From the NCBI RefSeq assembly GCF_958298935.1, contig NC_084944.1, positions 17,019,679-17,083,678 on the forward strand: a DNA stretch of 64,000 nucleotides, in the 5' to 3' direction. The notes under the pieces were generated by a model. That model saw only the letters and a program-made list of their open reading frames with translations. It was not told where the DNA came from and made no database searches. The position numbers were made by a program, and so were the translations under genes. This stretch comes from Phragmites australis (lineage: Eukaryota; Streptophyta; Magnoliopsida; Poales; Poaceae). This document shows, piece by piece, positions 12,225-22,553 of the stretch; position 1 is the stretch's first letter; the number at the start of each line of letters is the position of its first letter.

Positions 12225-12475
12225 TTGAAATGTGATGGGTCATACTCATAGGTGATGGGTGACATTGGTCATCCATCACCTATGACTTATGCGCATGTGG
12301 CCGAGTAGAAGTAAAAGGTGATGGGTGACATTTATCACCCATCACCTATGACTTATGCACATATGGTCGAGTCGAAGTAAAAGGTGACGGGTAATAAATG
12401 TCACCCGTCACCTTTTACTTCTAATAAGTGATGGGTAATACGCATAGGTGACGGGTTATATTTATCACTCGTCAC
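12225..12475. repeat. Second block of GTGATGGGT subterminal-type words
   Basis: GTGATGGGT/ACCCATCACC words repeat with near-palindromic spacing. The block sits between the two transposon genes rather than at an end. It may mark a rearrangement or act in the promoter of the second gene. Confidence 0.65.
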
Positions 12476-13864
12476 CCATGACTTATATGTATATATACCC
12501 TAGCTCTTCCTCGCACGTGCGCACTCTCATTTTGGCTAAGTTTTTGGTTTCGCGTGCTAGGGTTCACCGCCGCCATGACCATCGTCGTCCCCGGTCTGCT
12601 CCTCCCCACACCTCCCTGACTCCGAGCCCTCCTCCGCGCCGGCCTCCTCCTCCCCGGCCACCTCCTAGCTGGTCTCTAACTCCCCGACGCGCCGCCCTCC
12701 TCCTCCACGGACACCTCCTCCCTGGCCTCCTCCTCCCCGGCCACCTCCTCCCCAACGTGCCGGCCACCTCCTCCCTGGCCACCTCCTCCCCGCTCAGTGA
12801 GTTTTCCTCTGTTGTGATGATGCTCTTTACAGTGATGCTCTGTGATAATGCTCAGTGAGTTGTTTTTTAGAGTATTGCTCTGTGATGATGTAGTTGACTG
12901 AAATTGAGCTCATTATCTAACCACAATAGCATTTAGGCCTGAGTAGTTGATCTGGACATGTGTGTTGGTGATACATTCTGAGTTGTTTTTGGATTGTTGC
13001 TCTGTGATGATGTAGTTGAACTGAAATTGGGCTCAGATATAGTCTTGTGATGATGCTACTATTAGTTTTGTTTTTGATATATGCTATTGTCAGTTTTGTC
13101 TTGGCTAAGTATGTTTAGTTCTGGTCCCTCTGTTTGATCATAGCAGCACTGTCCAGACACTCTTTTGAATTTTGTCCAGGCTCTGTTGCTAGTTGAGAAC
13201 TTAGGTAATAGCTCAATTGATGATGAGTTCAACAAAATAATTAGGGGGTAGGACATTTAATGTCTTGGGGCCAATTTTTATACATAGTCTAAGAGCAATT
13301 TCATATATGTTTCATGCCTATTGTCAGATCTTTGAACAATTTCATATATGTTTAATATGTTGTTTCCCTGTCATGTGTAAGAATATACTAAACTTGATTT
13401 CCGATCTGAGCAGTATGGTTGCGAGCAATATATTATTCGATGATGAATTGTTGATCTGAGATTGGGCATGTCATGCTAAGTACAATAGTTTTGGCCTGAT
13501 TACTCTTTAGGTTTTAGTTGGCTTTGGCAACTCCTGGAGATGAACTGGTAGTGTTCACTTGTTGTGTGTCTATGCACCTGGAAATCCTGTTGAGTTCATT
13601 CTCCCGTGAGCTTCCATGATGTTTTATCTCTAGAGAGCAATGTTCAAGTTTTGGACACTAGTTGAGAACTTAGATGCATGCCTAGTCGATGATATATCTA
13701 TGTAACAGCTAGGGAGCAGGAACTCTGAGTCCTGGGGCTAGCTGTAGTGTTCTGAGAGCAATTCATTTTCAATATCAACCTGCTGCTCAATCATTGTTTT
13801 AGACATTAGCCTTGATTCCTTTTCTTTCCTCTATTGAAAACAGAATATACTACACTTAATTTTC

Positions 13865-14794
13865 ATGGGGCAGAAGAAGACTGTCCACCCTGAGAAACCA
13901 AAAGCACAGAGGACCCTAGCACTAGAGGGCCCCCCAGCACAAGATGGGGTGGATAGGAGCCCAAGCCCGCATCCGACGTCCTCCTCCGGCAGCAGCGAAA
14001 GCCAGTATCACAGCTTGAGCCCTGACCCGTCACCGAATCGGGAGAGCCGACATCAGGCAAGTGACGAAGAATACAATCCCGCCGAAGAGGTATTGATGCG
14101 AGCGAGTCAATACATTTTATACTTATTGAATGGAGGAATGTTCTTTGTTTATGTCAACTCCACTTTTTTCTCTCTAGATGGCGACAGTGCAGTCTCCAAA
14201 CCAGACAGCTGGCAGTGTTGCACGAGCCCGAAAGCCAAGGACACAAACACAGTGGCTGACGGACAAGGTTACCATCTCGGGAATCGATGCTGACGGGCTG
14301 CCTACCGATGAAAATGCTCTGAATAGATTCCGGAGGGTAGCAGGGCTCATTATTCGGGAGAGGGTGTCGATAATGACTAAGTTCCATGACCTCAGTGACG
14401 AAGCAAGAGGGACTTGTTCAATAATGTCGTCATGGAGTATCTGGAGTACCCTAGAAACATGAGCGAGCGTCAAAAGAACGCCACGGTCAATGCAGCAATG
14501 AAAGTGATCGCGAAACTTCACCGAAGCTTTAAGAGCAAGCTTGTGAATCAGTACTTAGCAAAAGGGGTGGCACCCTTCGAGAGCTACAAGCACTTGAAAC
14601 CGGAAGATTGGGATGCTTTTGTGCAGATGAAGAGCTAAGAGCAGTTCAAGAAGGAGAGTGAGAAGAAGAAGCAGCTTCGGGCTAAGAACAAGCATGACCA
14701 CAGGATCGGTGTAGCCGGGTACGCTGGGAAAAGGGCGAAATGGCACGTAGAGGACAAGAAATTAGCTAGAGAAGGCTACGAGAATCCTTGGCGC
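13865..14794 (+). pseudogene. CACTA Tnp1-like protein (Transposase_24 type), broken
   Basis: A first exon-like stretch (from MGQKKTVHPEKP, Ser/Pro-rich) is followed at 14178 by MATVQSPNQTAG and a Transposase_24-like domain: DALPTDEN-type start, RFRRVAGLIIRERV, then after a frame change near 14412 LFNNVVMEYLE, NAAMKVIAKLHRSFKSKLV, FESYKHLKPEDWDAFV, and after a TAA stop near 14636 KHDHRIGVAGYAGKRAKW and REGYENPW. The family binds subterminal repeats. One frameshift and one stop break it, and it is cut off at about 14794. Confidence 0.8.
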
Positions 14795-15623
14795 TCTATT
14801 CTTGTTTGTTTTGTGTGTTGTGTCAAAGGTGATAACATCTCTAAAGTCCTTCCAATCAGCCCTCTGGCTGGTGTGGCTCTAAAAGATACTCAATATCACC
14901 TTAGTTTCTTCTTTAACTTGCACACCCCAATAGAAGTATTCATTTTGAAGTTTGCACTAGTTAAAAAACTCAATTAGCTTTGGTGCGTCATCCATCCTCT
15001 CCTACCTAGCAAACTCAGCTTTGCTGAATGCAGTAGTAACCGCACAAGTTTTAGAATTCAAACCCGCTTATACAACGCAATAGTAACTACTAACAAGATG
15101 TTTTTGTAGAGCATTGAGCATGACATTACATTTATTGCATTCTAATGCGGCACACGATTGCGAGACATGATACTGATAAGATTGAGGATCCTTTTGTCTC
15201 TTTCCTTGTGTGCATGCATGTAACACACCATTCATGGTGATGAAAATAGTTGGTGGTTGTGTTCCAAAATGACATGGTCGAATTACTAGCATTTTTCCTT
15301 CTTATTTTGCTTCACCTTCACCTCAGCTTTGCAACAACTCCTCATTGATATCTTTTCACTACCGGCCACATCGTCCCATCATTTGAATCCCAAAAAATCT
15401 ATTTGTTGTAGACATGCCACACTAGCTTAGTACATTTCCTGTATCTCCTGACACTGAAACTCGTGAGCTGTGTGTAATCATAGTAGAAAGTGTATGCTTC
15501 TTCTAGATCATCATAAGTTATGCCCTCTTGTGGTATAAATATATCCAAAACCATTGGGTCCTGCAAATTCAGAGACACATAAAAAACAATATTATTAATT
15601 AATTGTAATCGGCAATGTTGCAA
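14795..15623 (-). pseudogene. FAR1-like gene fragment
   Basis: On minus, from 15620: IPQEGITYDDLEEAYTFY and SFSVRRYRKC, then SCCKAEVKVKQNKKEK and LEHNHQL, the FAR1 zinc-finger DNA-binding domain. Around 15010-14795 comes IEFF, NEYFYWGVQVKEETK and FRDVITFDTTHKTNK, the start of the MULE-type transposase domain of FAR1/FHY3 proteins. Several stops interrupt it and the rest is missing: it ends where the CACTA pseudogene ends. It could be a host FAR1 relative or a Mutator-like transposase; both share these domains. Confidence 0.8.
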
Positions 15624-16020
15624 CTATATTGTCAGTATGTTGTAACTAGATTGTCTACCATGTAATAATTGTAGCGTTCAGTATGTTGTAACTAGTGTGT
15701 CTGCCATGTTCTAACTAGTCCATACTAAAAAATGCATGTCATAACTAGAGTGTCTACTATGTTATAATTATAGTGTCTACTATATTATAACTAGAGTGTT
15801 TACCATGTTTTAACTATAGTGTTCACCATGTTGTAACTGTGGTGCTCAGTATGTTGTAACTAGAGTGTCTACCAAGTTGTAACTAGTACTCTCTCGACAA
15901 TGCATATCGTAACTAGAGTGCCTACTATGTTGTAACTATGTTGTTGAGCATATTGTAACTCGGTCATTTCTGAATCACAACTATAAACCAAGTTGTAACT
16001 GCAATATAGGACAAAGTACA
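15600..16020. repeat. Degenerate TTGTAACT word array 1
   Basis: Words such as GTTGTAACTAG and AGTGTCTACCATG recur about every 20-40 bases without a fixed period. The same vocabulary appears at 21130-21520 and 33965-34335. No known family recognised. Confidence 0.7.
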
Positions 16021-16999
16021 ATTGGGTGACTTATATGGACTAACTCCTTTCAACTAGAGGTGTCTCCATGGCGATTGGAGAGATTTCAATCGACAGCATC
16101 ATGAGACATTGGTGGTGCAAGGGATCCTGCTCTGCTGCACACGCCATCAGTGTGATCGACATGAATATGGTTGCAGCAGCATCAAGATCCGTAGCTGGTG
16201 TTGTCACTGTATTTGCAATCGTGGAAGCTTGGGGGCATGGATGATAGTATTGGCATCGATTCTACGTAATTCAACATTGTTGACGGTGTTGGTGTTGAGA
16301 ATCTACTATGAAATTCAGATACTGACGGTGTCAATTTGGGGATTGAGGTAGTCCGTCGCCATGATTTTTTATGGATTTTGGGGTTTGGGATCGAGGCACC
16401 ATCGGTCGATTCTGGGTCGGTGATGATGGTGTGTGGAGGGGGGATTGAAGGTGGACTTGGTCAGGGACGCGCGTAGGAGGGAGGCTGGCTCTACCGGGAC
16501 ATATGCAGCAGGCCAATGCGCAAAGCAGATCTATTATGCACGTGTATATACATGCATATATAGTAGTGTTATTCTACACCGCCCCACCCACGCCCATTGT
16601 GCCTGCCTCGCTTGCAGCGCGTGCCACACCTGCCTGCCCAGCGCCACGTGCTCCCGTACGACGGTGGGGAGCTGTCCGATCTCCCTGGCCCCGCGCTCCC
16701 GTATTGGCCGGGCCTCTCTGGTGGTGACACATAGCGGGGAAAGAGCGCGCCTCACCATGCGAGCTACTCGTTAGTTGGTTGGGGACCCCGCTGTGAGCCT
16801 TTTCACATGCCAGCCAAGTACAGGGAGTGACACCTCGCAAGTAAGAAATGGCTATAATTGGTACACTCATTCTTATTGACTGCTCGGTGTTTTCACTTTC
16901 AGCCAGTGAAAGGTTGAAGTTGAAAGAGGGAATGGAAATATGGATGTCTACCCTAGGGAGTAGTAAGGAAATATGGTACCCTTTTGGACACACGGTCGA
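16021..16999. other. No gene recognised; GC-rich core
   Basis: Contains a GC-rich segment at about 16565-16760 that resembles, in reverse complement, part of 21770-21900. Short overlapping open frames here have no recognisable domain. Confidence 0.4.
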
Positions 17000-17560
17000 T
17001 GTGTATACTTTAAAAAATTAGTAAAAAATTTATTATGACTATTGAATATTGTTCACTACTAATACTATTGAACAATTTTACTATGACTAGAAATCTACTG
17101 AACTAAACTACTGATATTACTGAATAATTTTACTATAATATGGAATTAGTGAACAGAACTACTAAATAATTTTACTATAATAGAACTACTGGCACTATTA
17201 AAAAAAAACTATTGATACTACTGAACAAACTACTGATACGACTGGTAACTACTGAGTACTACTAACATTATTGACACAAACTACTAAACAAATTTACTAT
17301 AATTTGAAACTACTGACATAAACTACTAAACAATTTTACTATGACTTGAAACAACTAACACTACTGAATAGTGATGACTCCTGATACTACTGAAAAAAAT
17401 TTATGTGATTTGAAACTACTGAACAAAACCACTAACAACTACAGATACTACTCAATAAAGATAACCACTGACATAGAAACTACTGACACTATTAGTATTA
17501 GTAGCAACAACTGACACTATTAGTATTAGTAGCAACAACTGACACAGACTAGTTTCATCA
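17000..17560. repeat. Degenerate ACTACTGA word array, left copy
   Basis: ACTACTGA, AATTTTACTATGACTT and GAAACTACTGA recur throughout. A 28-bp unit (starting GACACTATTAGTATTAGTAG) is present twice in tandem at about 17488-17545. A related array lies in inverted orientation at 21570-21755. Confidence 0.75.
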
Positions 17561-18616
17561 GGTCGATCAGGTGAATGTTGTCATTACTCTGTTAATAGGA
17601 TGTCATATTGCCCAAAATCAAGTTTACAAGCAATGCTTTGCCAGATGGTTCATGGTAACCAAGTGGTTGTGTTGAAATCCTGCAGCTCCCTCCAAGGAAA
17701 TTAATGAAGAAATAATGGAAGAATTACTGAAGGAAAATATAATACTGAAGCAGTAAAGGAGGACGTACTAAAGTAAACGGAAAATAATGAAGCAGAAAAG
17801 GAAGAACTACTGAAGTAAAAGGAAAGCACTGATGAAATAAAGGAGGAACAACTAAAACATGACTAGGCAACTACTAAATCCATGTCAGAGCAAATTTTTG
17901 GGCATCTGAATCATAGTCAAATTTGAGTGAGCGTGATTCATGATTCACCGATTTTTACTGAAGGTCGTTGACTGATTTGGTCGATTTTACCGGATAAAGT
18001 GTTATGCTTGAGTTGCTTCAGTCATTAGGACACTTTTTTGGTCAACGTGCGGTTTTGTCAGTAAACATGCATGTTCTTCCCCTTTCTTCCACTCCTTCCC
18101 ATGATTCCTGGCCACAAGTGAGCCTCAACGGAAATTGGCCGCTAGCAGAGCATCAATAGCACACACTCAACCAAATTTTCCGGTCAATTGTAACATCCAA
18201 GCTTTGTGTTGGTCCAACAATGATGAGCTTCACCCGCACATAGCAAATTGGTGGCTATGAGTACCATTTGGGCACCCCAGATCGCAGCCTCATGCCTAGG
18301 AGGTCGTTGTATCTCGCTTACCAGCACGGCGGAGCTCACAGATGCTGCCGCTCGGAGCTCGCGGAGGTCGGCTTCCTCAATTCCTAGCGCGCAGATACAT
18401 ATACTGCAATCGGAAAATCCATTTTACAAATGGAAATCACATCTGATAAATAGGAAAACTGAAAACAGTAAAATCCTTGATAGAAAATAGGAAGCCACAC
18501 AAAATGGGAAAACTGATAACCGCAAGATCTCTATTAACGTGTTGGGAAACACGTATTCTGAAACGAAAAACCGGCGAACAAAAAATCCATATTTAACGTG
18601 TTAGGTGTTACATAGG

Positions 18617-18618
<2 letters not shown>
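17561..18618. other. No gene recognised
   Basis: At 17700-17880 an A/G-rich stretch repeats words like GGAAGAACTACTGAAG and could be a continuation of the preceding array. Nothing else supportable. Confidence 0.4.

Positions 18619-18652
<34 letters not shown>
18619..18652. repeat. (AT)n microsatellite
   Basis: About 17 uninterrupted AT dinucleotides at the left border of a foldback element. Confidence 0.95.
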
Positions 18653-18654
<2 letters not shown>

Positions 18655-19030
18655 CACCTATTCTATACTCCTAGGAGTATGTACTCCCACATGCAATATA
18701 CCACCTAAACAAACACTTTATACTCTTTTATCATTTTTAGTATATTCTAATACTAATTCTAAGATACTCCAATATGAGTTGTATGAAAAAAATTTCAATG
18801 TTAGCCTTTCATTTTTGCTATATACTCTTTTTTATACATAAAAGAAGTATATACGCAAATTAAGATAAAAATCATGAAATTTCATAAAAATTTTCGTGGG
18901 ATTTGTATTGTAGTATCTTATAATTACTAATGAAGTATATTTAAAGTGATAAAGAAGTATAACTCATGTGTAAAAGTGGTATATGAGAGGTGGGAGTACA
19001 TACACCCAGGAGTACATACTAGTTTTCCTA
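18653..19030. mobile_element. Foldback MITE-like element
   Basis: The left end (ATACTCCTAGGAGTATGTAC, then TCCCAC and ATATACCAC) matches the inverse of the right end (GTGGTATATGAGAGGTGGGA, then GTACATACACCCAGGAGTAC). The pairing continues loosely inward, so the whole 380 bp could fold back. TA repeats flank both sides, which hides any target duplication. Family not assigned. Confidence 0.7.
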
Positions 19031-20001
19031 TATATATATATAATGAGCACATAAAACAGCTAATGCTTTGTATGCTACAATGGGTGAAACATTGTAATAA
19101 TCCTTAACATAGTAAAAGCATGTAAGTTAAGTTTTTCTTTCTAACAAAATATTAAAACAGAGTCAACAATATGTTTATCAGTTCATTAGTTCGTCTATAT
19201 ATAAAAGGATCCATTTATATACTTTTCTTAATTACAAGGTTGCAGTTTAATTATTTTAAAGGGAGTTAGTATAGATATATTCTTCACAAAAGCAATGAAT
19301 AATACAGTAAAGTAATATTAATTTTATATACAACGTTGATACAGATTTGGAACGTTGTCGCACCTTTTTTTAAGAAGAACTGTTTTGTATTTAAGTACTC
19401 AGTCATAAAAATGAAAATAAGTGTTTTAGGTGTAAGAATATTTTATTTATTAATGATGGCTCATGTAATTTATCAAATAATTCCAATAATTAATGTTCTA
19501 GTGTGTGATGTTGCTAGACTAACAGATTTTGAATTATGGGGCCGGTTTAAATACCCTCTTCTCTCGTGTAACTGCCCAAAATCTGGAACCCAAACAAATA
19601 AAAATAATTTTATCAAAGAAATATTTTTTTAAAAAGAATTAAACATATATATATCAATATATAAATATATGTGATAATATGCTTCAGTGATTGTTTGTAT
19701 TGTTAGTTGTATATATGTAAGAGCATAGAATACACGTATGTACTATCTGTATATAAGGAAATTGGATTAGAGAAAAAGAAAAAGAGAAAGTCCTTTCAGG
19801 TCTAAACCCAACTGGTAGACCGCTTTTACCCTTCCTCCTCTTTCCTCTCTTTCGGATCGATGCCAGTCGGCCTGTTCTCCCTCTTCTCTTCTCTCTCTCG
19901 CATTTGCATTCTGGGCCGTGCGCACGTCACTCTTCCTGGCCCGTCTCCACCCACACAACTGAGCCGGCCCAAGACGTCGTCTTCCTCCTCTAGATGCCTC
20001 A
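19031..20001. other. AT-rich intergenic, no gene recognised
   Basis: Low-complexity AT-rich sequence. A 98-residue open frame at 19336-19632 has no recognisable domain and AT-driven composition; I do not call it a gene. Confidence 0.45.
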
Positions 20002-20875
20002 CTATGGATGGCACATGGACCCGAGGGTCCGCGTACCCGTAGGTTCTCCACCCGACGGGTCTACGTTCAGGTTTCATTTTTCGTCCACGGTTCCGTCAGG
20101 TCAAGTTTGGGTTTCAATTTTCACCCGCGGGGCCCCATCAGATCACCCGAGATCCATTCAACCCTGCTGGCCTGCTCCTCACCCCGACCCAACTTCACCT
20201 CAGGCCATTTAACCCAAGCCTCGCCACCCCTCCGCATCACCTCCACCTTCCCTGCTCCCCACCCTAACCTCTGGCCTCGCGCTCGAGTGCGCCTTCTGGC
20301 CGGCCTCCCCACCCGCCCATCGCCCCATGTCCGCCTCCCCACCACGACCTCCCCGCCTAGACCCGCCCCTGCCCCTCCTCGGCCCTTCCGCAGCTCTTTG
20401 CCATCGCAGCCCTCTCCGTGCCGACACCGCCCCTCCGCCGATCTGCCTCTCCATGCTGGCACCTCTCCTCTGCTCTTTTGCACCATTGTCTGCACAATGG
20501 TGCCACTCCTCTGCCCTCTCCGAGCTAGCGCCGCTCCTCCAACCTTCCGTGCCACCCTCCGTGGGAAGGCACCGCTCCTCTACCCTTTCCGCACCGGCAG
20601 CACCCGCCCGGCCTCCCCGACGCCCGACAGCCCTGCCACCGCCTCACCCAGCCACCCCTTCCGTGCCCTCACCAGGCCTCCCTACTGCCACCAGGTTAGC
20701 AAGGCTCTTCGACCCGACGAGCACCTGAATCCTAACGGGCGCCTAGCGGGTGTGTGTTTGGTTTTAATTTTTCGCCCGTTTGGCATTTCGAGGTCAGGTC
20801 AGGTTAGGTCTCGTGGGTTTTGGGTTGGGTGTGGTTTTGCTCCACCGAGCCCTGACCCGACCCGTTGCCATCCAT
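20002..20875. mobile_element. Non-autonomous hAT-type element with 8-bp target duplication
   Basis: ATGCCTCA occurs immediately left (19994-20001) and immediately right (20876-20883). The inner ends are inverted: ATGGATGGCA on the left and TGCCATCCAT on the right, followed by ACCCG/GGGTC-rich words. An 8-bp duplication and ATGGATGGCA-type termini fit the hAT superfamily. The interior is very C-rich on plus (20160-20700) and encodes no transposase. A long proline-rich open frame there (20008-20922) runs through the right terminus and is not credible as a gene. The payload might be a captured GC-rich exon. Confidence 0.75.
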
Positions 20876-21129
20876 ATGCCTCATCTATGCGTTCTCTAAA
20901 AAGGGCAAGGACCAGAGTCTAAATTGAGGATGAATCTTGTGCCAATACAAGAGGAAAATCATCTAGAAGCTCAGCAACACATTTTAGCAAGGATCGACAA
21001 CTGAGTTGACCTTTATCTGCAAGAAAGTTCGAGATAAAAACCATGGATTTTGATCGTGAAACCTATCGTAGCACTGCCGGCCCCACATCACCCGGGATAT
21101 ATATATATACATGCTATATATATATTATG

Positions 21130-21520
21130 TACCTAGGCTCAAATCTAGTTATTGTTGCACCATTTTTAGTTACAATCCGCGAAACATGAAAATTACAACC
21201 AGATGTAAATAAAAAAATTGAGTTACAATTACGTTATGGATGAACACTGCTCATTACGAATTCCTTGCCTAATGATGTACAACCAATGGAACACAATTGT
21301 AATCATAGTACAATCTAAAACGTAACTCTGGTCCTTTTGGACGCACAGTTGCAATTATAATATATATTAATTGTAACTGATTGTAACTCGTTAGCTTCGC
21401 GTGTTGCAATTATGTATTTCAGGACGCACTGCTGTAACTAGTCTACCTAGCATAACTGATAGTTTTTTGAGTTATAACTGAGGGTGATGCAATAGTAACT
21501 AAAGTTGAGTCTAGATGCAA
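21130..21520. repeat. Degenerate TTGTAACT word array 2
   Basis: AGTTACAATT, ATTGTAACTGATTGTAACT and similar words recur; the array ends in a stretch reading AATAGACTCACCATGTAC near 21525. The array at 33965-34335 ends in the closely similar AATAAACTCACCGTGTAT. Confidence 0.65.
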
Positions 21521-21559
21521 AATAGACTCACCATGTACACATACGGTAACGATATTCTA

Positions 21560-21900
21560 CACCTATGTTAAATAGCAGTAGCAGTAGTTGTTAAATAGTT
21601 CTAAGTCATAGTAAAATTATTCAGTAGTTTTGTCAGTAGTTATCAGTTGAGCCAGTAGTATACTTAGTTTGTTCGGTAGTATCGGTTATTTTTAGCCAAT
21701 AGTTTTGTTCAGTAGTTGTTAGTAGTCCATGTAATTCAGTAGCTTCAGTAGCTAATGCAGGCGACGATTGCGCACGGGTGTAGAGGTGGGGGTGACACGT
21801 GGCGGGCAATGCGAGCTAATGCAGGGGCGCGTGTGGCACGGGAGGGCTCATGGGGTGGGGCCCATGCGACACTGGCACTCAGGATGGGGGTGGGGGCTGA
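21560..21900. repeat. ACTACTGA word array, right copy (inverted), plus GC-rich piece
   Basis: 21570-21755 repeats TCAGTAGT and contains AGTCATAGTAAAATTATTCA, the inverse of words in 17000-17560. The GC-rich piece 21770-21900 follows on the outer side, mirroring 16565-16760 outside the left array. Confidence 0.6.
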
Positions 21901-22000
21901 CAGCGTGCTGTGGCGGATGCGATAGACTAGTTTTCACTTATCATCCTTATCGTCATGGTTTGGTTTTGAATTATGGAATGGTAGATTATGTTTAGGCTTA

Positions 22001-22307
22001 GGGCTTGTTTGGCAGAGCTCCCAGAGCAGCTTCCTGGCTGGAATCAGGGGGAGCTCTGCCAAACAATAGCTTTTAGTTTTTAGCTCCCTGAGTGAAATCC
22101 ATCGGAGTGATTCTCTGAAATGAAGTAGAAGCTAGGGAGCTAAAAAACCAGCTTTCCATGATCCATTTTCCCGCACAAAATCACTTCCTCCATATAGTTG
22201 ATTCTAGAGAATCATTAGAGAATCACTTTCAACCACAGAATCACTTCCCCGAGAGAATCACTTTCCGTAGAGAATTTGAATCAGGGAGAGCTCTATCAAA
22301 CAGGCCT
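22001..22307. mobile_element. Harbinger-like MITE
   Basis: 307 bp with termini GGGCTTGTTTGGCAGAGCTC and the inverse GAGCTCTATCAAACAGGCC(T), flanked by TTA on both sides (21998-22000 and 22308-22310). A TWA-type 3-bp duplication and GGGC-TGTTTG ends are typical of Tourist/PIF-Harbinger MITEs. The interior repeats AGAATCACTTTC. No coding capacity. Confidence 0.8.
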
Positions 22308-22553
22308 TTACTTTGGGATGATGATCATGATAATGGCTCAATGGATATGATAATGATCTTATGCAGCAATGTTAAAAGATGATAATATATAATTTGTACC
22401 AACATGGTATATGAATTTGAGCAATGATTTGATGAGACCAGTACATGTTGTATGTTAGGATGTGGTAGTCTTGATCAAATCTAAGGACAAGTTTGTGCAG
22501 TGATCTTTCCATTGCAAATAGTACAACCACAAGCTTAGAATGGGATTGATCTA

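Larger units (their letters stand above)
7987..14794 (+). mobile_element. Decayed CACTA element, GTGACGGGT family
   Basis: The left end starts CACTACGTGAAGAACG and is followed by many direct and inverted copies of GTGACGGGT/ACCCGTCAC (8016-8365). A Tnp2-like transposase pseudogene (8789-12084) and a Tnp1-like pseudogene (13865-14794) follow on plus in the usual CACTA order. A second block of the subterminal words lies between them (12225-12475). No matching right terminus (TAGTG preceded by the inverse of the left TIR) is found; the element stops against a FAR1-like fragment near 14795, so it is right-truncated. An alternative is two abutting partial elements. Confidence 0.7.

Noticed and set aside
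12448..12858. Pro-rich 136-residue open frame after the second GTGATGGGT block
   Set aside because: C-rich low-complexity sequence; possibly leader DNA of the Tnp1-like gene, with no recognisable protein.
19336..19632. 98-residue open frame in AT-rich DNA
   Set aside because: No domain, no conserved neighbour, and AT-driven composition.
20008..20922. 304-residue proline/arginine-rich open frame
   Set aside because: It starts in one hAT terminus and runs through the other and beyond its target duplication; composition is that of C-rich DNA and no domain is present.
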